Shown one piece after another: positions 46,649 through 59,200 of a DNA stretch of 64,000 nucleotides. Within the stretch, counting starts at the first letter, position 1. Each line of letters begins with the position of its first letter. The stretch comes from Echinococcus granulosus (lineage: Eukaryota > Platyhelminthes > Cestoda > Cyclophyllidea > Taeniidae): positions 21,376-85,375 of the forward strand of contig NW_020170568.1 of NCBI RefSeq assembly GCF_000524195.1, in the 5' to 3' direction. A program made the position numbers and the translations under genes. The notes beneath the pieces were generated by a model that was not told the origin of the DNA, searched no databases, and saw only the letters and a program-made list of their open reading frames with translations.

Positions 46649-48759
46649 CAAATAATTGCATCATGCTTCAGGTACTGTCCTGCTTGGATAAGACTGATAA
46701 CATTCCTTTAAGTCAGCAAATTTTACCATATTAAACCATTACCTTTCTACTTAAATACATTTTAAAGTGTTAACGAAATATTTTAGGTAGGTCTTTGGAA
46801 ACCCTACAGCACTTTCTGTTAAACATTGGCTTACAAGTAAGAAAATCTTCGCAATTTTATATGAGTTTGGACTAGATTAGAAAATCCTTCAGAGTGAATT
46901 ACAGCCATTAAAAATGTGACTAAAGTAATTTTTTATCCTCTTTAAAATGAAAAAAATGGACTTATGGGTGTTCACTTTTAGCTTTGTAAAAAAGAAGCTG
47001 ATCATTTTTACTTAAAACGTTTGTAATTTTCACAGCAGATAAATGCGAATGGAGCAATAAATATTTACCTTTCTTGTGTAAAAATGCTACAAATGATACT
47101 AAAGATTTGCAGAGACCTGGAATCAAAAAAATCTTTTCTTTATTAAATACTTTGTGTCAGTCCATGATACTAATCTAAGTGTATTTTAGCGGTCAGCAGT
47201 TCATTATTTTCAACATTCNNNNNNNNNNNNNNNNNNNNNNNNNNNNNNNNNNNNNNNNNNNNNNNNNNNNNNNNNNNNNNNNNNNNNNNNNNNNNNNNNN
47301 NNNNNNNNNNNNNNNNNNGCAGAATTGTTGCAAGCAGTGCCTCCCAATTGCCCACGGATTAAAAGGGAAGGCAATCAGCGACACTACGATTGCAGATACA
47401 CGAATTCTGCTCAGTGGTGGAATGGAATAGGTGTTGTTTTCTCATCTGTTGATTGTTTGTAAGCATAGGCAGTTTAGAGCAGGTAAAGAACTAGAACAAT
47501 TCCAGCATGGTCACAACAGCTGGCTACCAAATTAGGCGAAGCTTGATTAATCACATACCTTTTTATAAAGTTTAACCTGCAAACTTTTTACCTACCAACT
47601 CACTTTTTTTCGCCTTCCACTATGTAAAACGACAATTTGAAAAAACCTTAATGAGTGATAATTGCCCACGAAATGCAGGAGATGCGAGGCACCAAAGTAT
47701 CCACTCTCGTTGTCACACACCGTCAGACGGTTAATAAACTCAAACAGGAAATCATAAAAAACTGAAAATAAGCGGAGTATAAGCCTAAAGGAAGGCTAGC
47801 ATTGTGTTCAACTTTGCAAGAAGCACTTGACTTACTCTCTTTAGATGGATATGTAGTCATAGGCATCCTCGAATTCGACAGCACTCAATGTTATCCTTAT
47901 TATATGTTAATCAATAAATTTGAGTGATCTTACTTGAGTAAAGCAAGCGTTCCAATTTCTTGCATGCTTGTATCTCTTATCAACACGCCTTAGGTCCCAA
48001 TGTCTAATGCCTCAAATAATTCAAGACGTTTACTCACACTACTCATTTCTCATCAGCAAAGTGCAGTTATGTGAGAGGGGATGCCGCGCCAAAGATTAAC
48101 AAATGCAATTGCAAGCGTGGTTTTATATCCGCCTTCAATTTCGAATTACCGCAAAATTGGAGGGAACTTGGTGAGTTCTCACCTTTTCTATATCCATCAT
48201 GTCAATCGTACAAGCCTTCACAAATAAACACACGTTAACATAGTTGGAGATCCTCCTCTAATTCCCAGTCTCACTTCATTCCTTACCCTCAGTGTCACGC
48301 TCACACTCTTCATTATGCAATTGTCAACAGAAATGGCATAAGAGAATGCGGTACGGAATGTGCAAACGAAGCTTAAGCAAGACGATAATCCAGATCTTGC
48401 CATGTAACACGCGCTGTGCTGATTTCATCTGATGAATAATATTACGAATGCTATTTAAATTAGCAATAAAAAAGCTTCGAAATTAACGTAGGGCTGTCAC
48501 AAGCCCTTTTTACGTACTTCTCATGGATTCCAAAATTCATATTTCTACCATTAGGTTAAATCATGACCAGTTGTTAAATAACTAAAAATAGGGATAGTGT
48601 GGTCATCTCTGCACTCCCGGACCTACTTAAATGACCCATAAGCAAAACAGACTTCTACCAATGTCTGGGTTCCGCTTTAAAATATTTCTAGGCACAGGAA
48701 CTGTTGCACGAAATAATGAGCATCACATCACTGATGTAATGCGTACCTTGCTGAAGCAT
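46649..48759. other. Non-coding stretch with assembly gap
   Basis: No exon is supported. It includes the 100-base run of N. Confidence 0.5.
47219..47318. other. Assembly gap (100 N)
   Basis: Exactly 100 N, the usual placeholder for a scaffold join of unknown size. Distances across it are not reliable. Confidence 0.99.
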
Positions 48760-49835
48760 ACCCTAGCCTTTCGAGACTTTCATGAAGACGAAAGAAGACT
48801 TATTCGACAAAGAAAAGGTATTAGTGCTACTGGCAGGGCCCAAAGACCAGCCTACCCGAAGTGGTACGATAGCCAATTGAAGTGTGACTCATCGCCAAAA
48901 CCGAGAGATAATCAACCACCTTAGTACATAGCCCTCTCCCGTTTCTAGATCGTCCCCAGCATCCACCATGGTTAACCTCCCTCGTCATCCATCGCAACGA
49001 AGTCAGTGCTGCAGGCAAGCATCCGCGGTCCAGCCGTGCCTGTCACCAAATTTCTATGCTACTGAGACGATTCTTGACCGCAATGTCACTGATACCGCCT
49101 GGAAATTTAGCTGGATCTGGGGTTTCGTTCGGTATGAGAACTGGAATTAGGAACACAGAATTGTGATGGCAAACATACGTGTCTCCTGACAGACGCAGAA
49201 TTACTAGCCTTAGAGCTGATTAGTCTAGGAAAGGACTGGATGTAATACGAATCCGTGGATAAGGGTTTCGCAACAATTCTTCCTTGACGCGTTACTCCTA
49301 CTTTGGAGCTGCCCAGCCATATCTGTCCCAGCAGTATTCAGCTAGTGGAACAATGGAGAAGGTAGCGCAAATTTACTTTTGCAACAGCTTAATGCAGGCA
49401 CAGTAGGGAGGGTCTGTAACAAGGCTTGAGGATAGTGTACGGTTAGTGTCGCTTCAGTTGTCAATAGCCTTCCTGCAGAACACGGGACTGGGGTAGATGC
49501 CGAACGTAGACGGAAATTTCAGCCTTTCTGTTTGGGGTCATCACCATTCCCTCTCCCGCAGCGCATGTACTTCTTCCGCCCCGCTGTTTCATCACCTTGC
49601 AGTGTAAACCAGGATAGATGTTCTTTAGGATTAAGTTCACTTTCCGCAGCCACCTATGCAACCTCTCATGACTTCCATGAAGATGAAAGAAGACATGATA
49701 CTCGGGCAGAATATATGTATTTAACACATAAAGGTACTAGGGCTGCGGACATGGCCCAAAGGGGGATCACCTGGTTTGGTACAACAGCCAAGTCGAAAGT
49801 GACTCATCATTTTTACCTGAGAGATAAACAACATT
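48760..49835 (+). mobile_element. Composite repeat A-B-C-A, second copy
   Basis: Unit A (48760-48910; TTTCATGAAGACGAAAGAAG, GGCAGGGCCCAAAGACCAG) is followed by unit B (about 48985-49145; CATCGCAACGAAGTCAGTGC, TTGACCGCAATGTCACTGAT), a middle, unit C (about 49430-49545; GGTTAGTGTCGCTTCAG, GGGGTCATCACC) and unit A again (49665-49835; CTTCCATGAAGATGAAAGAA, GGCCCAAAGGGGGATCACCT). Blocks and order match 34735-35725. ORFs across it (48631-48924, 49532-49861) reflect the repeat, not a gene. Confidence 0.5.
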
Positions 49836-51379
49836 GTATTACAGTATTCTTTCCGGGGTAGCAAATGCTGTGAATTAAGTGACGACAATCTGTCAGTTAG
49901 TGCAGTTTCCCACAAGACTTACTGATTTGTCAATTAATCGCAGTCAAATGAATGCTTCTAAGCATAAATGTGCCTTGAAAAGAGAACTGTGCATACGCTT
50001 GATGGGAGGTATTTCAGTGTATATACTTATACAAGTCATAGGGGCGAACATAGATAATTAATCATTACTAGCCTATAGAATTGTTAAATTGGATTAGCAT
50101 GGCTTACCATCTGTGCCGCCATGCAAAGTACACTTTGATCAGGCGAAACAATTGGCCTGGCATTTACTTGAACAATGTTGCACGCTGTTTTTGTAAGTGA
50201 ATTCTGCCCACATCCTGATATTGTGAACATTCCTCCCTGTCTATCGCCTTCTGCATTAAATTGTTCTATGCTGTTTTTTTTGCTGCTTTAGCAAATGTTA
50301 CCGAGCTTTGCCAGTTGTATTTTATGAAAATCGGATTAAATAGCTAGAACGGAAAGCGAGTATTTTTTTCGGTGATTATGTATTTAGAGGTGAGTTTTAT
50401 TGTTAAGCAATACTCACATTGAAAGAGTAATATCACATATGCTCTGATTTTAAAACGGCCTAGTAAGCTAGTCACTCATTACAGCAGAATATGATGGTAA
50501 CAAGAGCTAGATTTGCCTTAATTTTTCCTCCAAGTAAAAAGCTCCTTTCACATCTAGGTCCATTTCAATATTCTCATTTATTGATATCAGACTGATCTGA
50601 AAGGGAAAGGCAGACGATTTAACTGCATGACATGGGGAACTTTCCATGAAAGAACAACTGAATTTGAAAAGTAAGCATAAAACTCCGATCGCATTGAGCC
50701 AAGAAATGCAGGTGATGCATAACTACGTCATTCTTTCCAAGGGAACGAATGTTGGTGGTGAAGTGACAAAAGGTAAATTTGATATGTGTGCATCACGCAC
50801 TGCTTCATCGTACAAAGAGCACTACTGAGGCATGAGTCAGTCTTCTATTGTCAGTAAAACTCTGTGTACTTTGGCCATTTACCAAACATGGAAATTAAGG
50901 CATGCAATCCCTGTATGGTTAGTAAATGCTTCTTCTTGACAGCCATTGGTTAGGTCTTACAATGTCAATTAGACTTGCCCTATCAATGGAATTATTTATT
51001 GTGCATTGTACGAGCAAGCAGTCTGAGTGTTTACCATCACTACTCCGACTTCTTCTCACACGACAGGCTGTTATCGTAGCAATCGTTGGCTATATTCTCC
51101 CTCGAAGTCTCAACTGAGCTCTAAGTGGATACTCTGGCAAATCTGAAAGTGCTCCATCTAAAGTTACTCCTCATCTAGAAGATGATTTACTTTTTCACGC
51201 AAAAACAATAAAGCGAGAGATTGGGGAGGAACTCTTAGTGCTTTAACATATACTCGCATGCAATGGCAGGAACCCACGATAAGATGGACAGAGAGAAGCA
51301 AATGAAGCAGCGATAAAGCACTGAATGAACTACTTAATGAATGAAATAATGCTAGGGTGTTTGGAATTTAGTGACGAAA
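49836..51379. other. Non-coding stretch
   Basis: Only short open frames without splice context or motifs. Nothing is called. Confidence 0.4.
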
Positions 51380-51830
51380 ACCGAGCAAAATTTGAAGGAA
51401 AAGGGAAATGATGCAATGTGCGATGAAATTTGGAAAGCAAAGAGTGAAATAACGCCAGCGACTACACCACGTAGAAACCTGCGGTTTTCGTTACACCATC
51501 GAGGGTGTGCTACGTCGGACCGGGTTAGTACATGCTGAGGTGACGGATAAGGAACGCTCGGAGTTGCTGGCCTAATTAAACGCATCCTTCGCCTCTCCTC
51601 TAAAGTCTATTTCTCCACCTGTCCCTCTCTCTTCTTCCCCCTCTTCTTCAATGCGATAGTCGACTTCAAAATACTCAAATTTCTCCTTGTACTTTTTCTC
51701 TCTGTCTACAGACTTTCCTGTGATGTTCTTCAATTTCTCTTCTTTCCACCCCCATCAGACTTGTGTTTTCTTCTTCCTTTGGTCTTTTTAAGGAACTGTG
51801 AATGACCTTTTTCCTTGTAATGGCTTTGTG
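51380..51830 (+). repeat. Dispersed repeat R2, copy 1
   Basis: A block with GACTACACCACGTAGAAACC, ACACCATCGAGGGTGTGC, GTCGGACCGGGTTAGTAC and TTAAACGCATCCT, followed by a pyrimidine-rich stretch of about 180 bases. The same block order and C/T-rich tail occur at 63085-63520 in the same orientation. Confidence 0.6.
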
Positions 51831-53004
51831 TAATGTTTGTGGATTATGGGAAAAGGGGAAACTTTTGGCAGGTAACTTGGTAGCTGGATGGATGATTTCG
51901 TCAAAACACAGAAAGAATGGAAGATTTCAAGAATAAACTCAAAAGTGGCCACTCAGTAGTTCTGAATTTTCTGCTTTAGCCCTTTGTCAAAAGGCTGAAT
52001 GCCTATACTCTCAGACGTTATTAATTTAATATGTAGAGAGTAGTTGGTGCATCATGTCTGACGGGTCTAGTTAAATCACTATCGTGCGCGAAGATGAAGA
52101 CGCTTATGATGTGAGGTATTTCGAAACCAAAATACATAAATTTCATTTACAAAACATCAAGGTTTATCTTTATCAGTACTCTTTTGGGGACACCACACAA
52201 CTACCAGTTAATTAGAATTTTAAAGCCTACGGCATGTGCCCATATCCACTTTTTAAATTGTCAGATGAACGGGTTATTTATGTGAAGGGATATTTCTCAT
52301 CTGTCAGCAACCAGGCCTCAAAGTTTGAGAACTCTTAAAAATCCCTTTTATGTGTAAGCATTCATGATTTTAGAACTGCGTGCAAATTGTATGATTTGTA
52401 GACTGCCAGATAAGCGCCGACTTAGAGAAAAAATTTCATTCATTTTATTTAAGTGTAGCACCAACCGGCTCTTTAGGATGGGTTCCTCCCAAGCCCAACT
52501 AATGGATGAAAGCAGCAGTTTCGACTAATAACCACCTTAAACATGCCCGACTATTCAGCCAAATTCACGACGGCAGGTTGTCAGTTTTATTATCATGAAG
52601 TCATGTTATTTACATACGTGCATATATGCATCAATTTAATTTAGCGATATATGGTGAAGTATGAAAACAAGTGTGGAGCTGAAATCACACTATGCAGAGA
52701 AAAATGATTTTTGATAAGTGCAAAGAAAAATATATTACTAAATCATTTAAAAGTCATTCAACTTAGCTCATAATCAACTGTGGTCCATCACAGTGTACCA
52801 CAAGATGCAAGAACTTCTTTTTAACTTACAAAAATCTGTAACAGGTTTTTAAAAGCACGTCTTCCTTAAATTATTGCACAATTTTATCCAACCACCTAAG
52901 GATGAGGTTTCCTCGCACATGCAATATCGTCCATTTGCCCAGTAAACGAAAGTAGAATTTACTAGCAAACAAGTAGGTGTGGCGAATGATCAGGTAATGT
53001 CAAA
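51831..53004. other. Non-coding stretch
   Basis: Nothing is supported. Confidence 0.4.
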
Positions 53005-53235
53005 ATATGAAGAGAACAAAGCACATTGGCGCAATGAAGATCAGAATGTGCATAGTACATGGTAAAGATCTGTTCGTGGTTTGAGTGTTTGATCCAAGTT
53101 TTTTTCACCTTGTTATTAATTAAAATGAGTTGGTCTTAAGATGCGCACAAATCACAACTCAGAAGAGTGGCAAAATAGAGGTCCTCTTAAGGGCAAAATT
53201 TTTTGGAGCCAACATAAAAACATAAGCGAGGAAAA
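53005..53235 (+). repeat. Dispersed repeat R3, copy 1
   Basis: Shares ACATGGTAAAGATCTGT, TTTGAGTGTTTGA, AGTTGGTCTTAA and GCAGAAG-like blocks with 62430-62655 in the same orientation. No coding content. Confidence 0.55.
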
Positions 53236-56200
53236 AAATTGCCTGTTCTGCATTCATATTAAAGATAAATCAAAGTAACATAAAGAACGGATGTGACAGA
53301 ATTTGTGCAGGGGATCACACACGTGATACAAGAACTTGCATTTTAATGCAGTATTAAGGTTGACGGTTACAGCAGAATAAAAAATGCAGTTCTACAGCCT
53401 AATGTATTGACTGTTCTTGTATTCAATCCTACGGTTCATAATGAATTATTGGACTATGAAGATGTAATTTTGCATAAGCAAATCACGGGTAATGCCACTT
53501 CACGATGTCATGGCCATGCATTACGGACAGTCATCGGATGGCGTATTTTAAGTTACTGACATTAAATTCATCAAGGTATTCACAGACTATTCGCTTGGCC
53601 GCTTTTTCAATGCGCTGGATGCGATAGTGCATTTTCCACCTATTTATTTGCTCTTGGTTACTACGCCGTTAATGTAAAGCATAGTGCCATAGAAATGCTG
53701 CATGAAGGTAAAGGCTGAAAAACCCTCTCAGAAGATTTATTTGCCTTTTTACGCCCACCATTATACAAATATTTATTTATTTGTCTCTTCGTTAACACAA
53801 ATTTACCTCATCCTGTGATTCACGCTTAGTATGCTTGAATTTATCAACAATTCCTGCATGAAAATGAGGGGTTAGATGAATTTGGGCAATGCTTTGTTCC
53901 AATACTTACAACAGTGAGAAGGCGGATATAGCGAGTTTGGTGATTCTGACCTTTTCTCCCTTGGACACTTTCTGGTGATTTCATGGCTGGTAGGAATATA
54001 TATTAATCGAAAAGTATTGCAGCCACACCTAAGAACATCGGTATGCTACTTCTCATCTGCTTATAAGTGAATATTTATTATTTGTGTTGGCTTGTTAAAA
54101 AGGGATTGTTTTACAGTATTTTGAAGGTGACTCCGCTCTAATGCGCTAATGTACGTCAGATCATAATCAATTTGCACTAGTAAATACATTCATTTTAAGG
54201 CATATGCATTTGCCAATGGAAATGGTTGGCGGAATTACGAAGTATCGCCAAATGACAGAGCATGTGCAGCGTGCACTAGGAATTCAGCAGCACCACAACA
54301 AACAAATTTAACTCCAATAAAGTACGCTACCATTTGTATGTGAAGGCGAAGCAGAATGAAGTCAACGAACCTTCGTATTCTGCAAACATGGATTCAGCTA
54401 CTTTAGTGCCATCTTTACTAGCAAGTCTTTATTGCAGTAGCCAAGATGCTTGACCATTCCATGTTTATTCAAAGGGCTGTCAGAATCTGAGCCCCGATGA
54501 AATCGTGAAACGGCAGAAGCATTGAGCCATTGTGAATGTCCACCCTGCCACTTCAATGGGTTATTGCAGTATGGAACCTCACTACCCTTTTAAACAAATA
54601 AAGAGAGCATATGCATTAAAATGCTTCCAGATTTAAGATATCCTACAAAATGTGCCAGGGTGCCTGAATCCAAATTTGTAGTGTATGAAGGTGCGGATTT
54701 GTTGAAAGTGTGGACTGTGAATTACTCACTATAAATATGGAACTGGAATCGGCAACATTGAGATTACGGGTAGGCGGCTTCGTAGAAAACATTTGTAGGT
54801 CATTGTGACTGGTGGATTCCTCTATATTGTTTTTCATCATGAAGGGATTACAGAATGTGGGACAAGCATAAAAGTGGATTCTGAACTTCTATCCTTGGAG
54901 CCATCAACGCCTCTTTTAACGTGAGGATTGGACACAGCTCAGCGTTTTCTCATTGGGCTCTGTGAAAACTGGAAAATAATATGGGTTTGCTATTATTGTT
55001 TTATCAGGACATCCTTTGTTAATGTTAATTTTCCTGCTTCTGATCAATAGGCTGGCTTCTTTTCATTGTAGCGATGTCTGGGTGGGGTTGAATCAGCAAC
55101 AGTAAACTAGTGTCACCAGTCTGAAATGGGCTAGTAGGAGCGCAATACCAGGGTTTCTAAACAGGTGCTGAACACTTTAACTGGATTACTCAAGGGTAAT
55201 TGCGTATATCAGGGTGGAGGTGTGCGGAAATTAATGCAGGGGAGGGAGGAATAGAGGGAGAGTAGATAGGGGACAGTACATGAGAGGTGAGTTAAAGCAG
55301 TAGTAGAATTCTACACCAACTGAAACTCTACATTCAGTTGCATCACTGTTATCTTTCAGTGTACGGCAATGGCCCTTGGCACTGCATTGGTGTTAACTAA
55401 AATGTTCTGAAAAGTGGCTAGTGTTGCTGTACCTGTTCCTTGCTTTTGTTTTGGCACAAATAATTCTGTGGGGAGGAGGCCTCGCTCTGTTGTTCAGGGC
55501 ATACTGCTTGACGAAAGTTTCACTGACTGTCTTTTACAAATAAAATACCTAAATCAAAAATTTTTGCATTACGAAAAGGCTGCTTGCGATGATCTTTGGG
55601 TTTCAAATTTATAAGCTTTAGCACAGGGGATGTACATCTTTATTTAGTGCTGTGCTCAGATGCACTTGCCATTTCGGACTAAACGACCTTCAGTGTGTCG
55701 CATATCTCACTTGGCGACAAAAGGGGTATTTTGACCCCTGTCCCATTGCTACATATCTTGCCAGTGTGATCGCTTCGTATCTATCAGCAAGGGGACGACG
55801 ATCATTTCCTTTGAAACAGTAACAGACCTGGTGTTAGAGTAGTGGGATAATTCTGAACCCGCCAATTATTTGCACTCCAATACAACAGTAAATTCAAACG
55901 AATGTTGTGAGTTGTGGAAGGATGATCTTCGCGAATTCCTTCCAACACCGTCACATATTTCACTGTGATAACCTTAGACCCCTTCCAGACATCTCATCTT
56001 GTGCTAACATATGATAATACTTCTCAATTTTGCAATCCCCGTTCATTAACCACTGCCTTTGATTGGCCTGTTGCCTTTTGCCCAGTGTTTGTTCATACGA
56101 GGGTGTGCCTGTCTACTTACAACATAGATGTTAGTCTCTACATCGGTGCTTGAGCACACATTTCATAGAAAATGTCCTGTTTGTCGCTCTCATTGTAGTC

Positions 56201-59200
56201 AATTACGCTGTGCACTTAAAGCCATCCGATTCTTAATTTCATTCTTCATTTGATCAGCTGAGCTCATTAAAAGTACCGACACGAAAATCCACATAGTGAC
56301 GCACAATGTAATAGATTGATTGAAAGTGACCGGAGTGTGAGGATGGGTGCTAACGAAAAAGAATATGTAAATCGACAGCAGGGTCAGTAATGAAATGGTT
56401 AATGCATCAGATTACCAAATCTAGCTTATATTCTTTATTTTGAGAAATCACTGCTTATAGGACTTCTTAAATGCTGAATTTGGACGTCCCTAAAGCCTTC
56501 TTAATGACTTTATTACCGTTTGGGGACACCTTGCACCAATTTCAGCCCACCTCGTTGGAATGTTTTGATCAGTAGTAGGACCTACTGTCTATTTGCTTAC
56601 ATGCCTTTTCCGGTACAAATAACCGCTAGCCAAGTGTTCTGGTAGCTGCTATCACCATAATGTCATTTAGGACTCGAATTTGTCATCATTTTGCCACTAC
56701 TATTCCGGGAAGTGCAGTGGAAGCATGTCATTGCCGAATAGCGCTGTTTTGCCGGTATCGTGTTGGATTGACAGTCAAATGTTGAAATGTGAATTGAAAA
56801 GCATTATGTCAGTTGAGTGAGGACAGTAGGTCTAGCAGTCCATTGATTGGGGTTCCATCTGAGCAGAACACACAGCAGTCACACTCAAAGCCGGCTTAAT
56901 TATTGAATGATGTGATTATGTGATTGTGGTTTACTGATCTAATGATAGCACCGCTGTTGCAATGCTAGAAAGAGACGGAAGAGAGTATTCACTACTTGCT
57001 CTGGTTTTCTAGCCTCCTCCTATTCTATTCTCGCATAAATGCACGAAGCTCAGGGAAAAACCCCAAATCCCAATTCTTTTTACATACAAAATCGGGTAGA
57101 TTTAACAAAATCTTTGCTACCATTATTTGCCGCATCCAGGTTTTGATCAAAGCTATTAATCTGGCCTTCTGCTCACCAGAAATATATACTATTTGATTTC
57201 GACTAATAGATACATTTAGATATCTCACGTTGTGTATTATATGGGGTGGAGTGGTTACTGAGCATCAAAGGCTAACAAGAAACCAACATTTGAACCTTCT
57301 CTTTTTTGACAACCAATCACGATTTCACCGATTCGGAAGACTGCTTTGTTGAGCTAATGAGGTAACGCAGTACATAATCCTAGTCCCCAATGCTTAGATT
57401 GTCATAACTCATTCTACTTATGCTACCTATTCTATGCAAGTAGTAAGTATACTGAGCAACAAGGAAATGTAGGAGAATGCACGACTACAAATTGGTTTTC
57501 TATTTGCGTATCTGCATAACATTTTATGTAATTCAATGTGATTTCTCTTACATACACGGCACTTCATTCAGCCCATAACATGTGTGGAAGCTTATAGTAA
57601 GAGCGCAATATGGAGAAGAGTGTAACTGGTTTATCACTGTTGGGAAGGTTTACTAAATGCAGAAAATCCAGCTTGAAATTTAAACAGTTGGAAAGTGGCC
57701 CATCACCAAGTATGGCGTGTATAAGTGTGTTTGCAGATACAGTTTCACTAGCACTGGTCTCAGCAATTCTACATCTTGGCAGTGTACGACACAGTCACAC
57801 GTCACATACAGCGTGTGCGTGTGTGAGTGAGTGCAATGCGGCTGACGTTAGATTGCTAGGAGTAGTAGAAGTAGTGCGCGAAGCAGAACAGTGCCTGCGC
57901 AAACTAATGCATAAGTTGGATTGAAGAGCGAGGCTCCTTCTCATAGACAGTGACATTCTCATGCCCTATGTACCTGCTCTACCCATCAAACCGATGCTTA
58001 TGTCTCTAAGCTAAGTTTCTACCTTCTACTTCTAGCCATACGTATCTTCTTCATAGACCTTCATACCAGAATCTCTTCACTGATACACTCTACTGCCTGC
58101 ATCTACAGTTTTGATGAGCTGTGCAATGAAGAGCTGCACTGACCTTATCAGTGTGAAATGGTGCATGCACGATGGGATTGACTGGCTGCATTGCACTGCC
58201 TTAGATCTACCTGTGATAGGTCTCACATTATGATTTGCTGTACGCCTTCTCACAAATAAACAAACTCTAGCTTTCCGATTTGCTTTTTACTCCCCGACAG
58301 AATGAACATTTGCAGACATGAATTGCACAATTCTGATGTTGTGATTGCAAATCAGTCAGTCCACAAAGCTGTGTCGTAGCAGTTGGCATGGTGGAAGAAA
58401 TGTCGCCAAACAATTTGAATGATAGAGCTAATGCAATAAACACAAATGACCATCAAATCTGGCTGATTTCAGGGATTATTTTGAAGGCACGTGCACGAGA
58501 GACCAACATTTTGGATTAAGTCACGTTTTACAGAGCTGAAAAATTATCTCAAAATCAGTGTCTCTATGAAATCACCACCTCGCCCTGGCAATATGGTGAA
58601 GCTTTCCTTTAATCTACACAGGCACTGCAATATTGTGCAGTCTCATTCGTCATTTGGCATGGCAAGAAGTCGAGAGTGAATACGGATAGATGTATTTACA
58701 ACTTCAAAAATCTCCAAAGCTTCTCATCAGAAGGCATTTAATGCTCGGGTATTTTAAAAGGCAAAGTGATGGTTGCAGGATCATGGGAATTTGAGTTTTA
58801 GATGATATTATGCTGGTAGCAAATATCAGCTAAATTCGGTTGGCAGTTAGTTGTGCGAAAAAGGCAAGTAAGTGCATAGGGGGCTAACAATTCGATTGAT
58901 TAAAACATCTTAATGATGTTGGTTACAAGTGCTATAAAAATACCCTCAAATTACAATAAAATCATCAATATGGCTTTAGGGGCACCGAAAATCAGCAAAT
59001 TTTAGGCCCTAGAAGGAGTGATGACTCTAAAATTAAGTTGGCATAGGAACCCTGATTTTTGCCTTTTACACTTATAATAAACCAGTTGTAATTAAGCAGT
59101 ATTTATTATCTCATTACTCGTAGACCTGATGGTTTGGATTATAAGGCTCAGGAATCCACCTTTACTTTAACATTACGTCTGTTGGTTTTCCACAAAAAGA

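Noticed and set aside
48631..49861. ORFs of 97 and 109 codons sharing a DFHEDERR peptide
   Set aside because: The shared peptide is the translation of repeat unit A in both places, and other unit A copies are not open in that frame.
57610..57924. 104-codon ATG ORF with good start context
   Set aside because: No recognisable motif and no splice or poly(A) context tied to it; the length is within chance for a 64 kb window.
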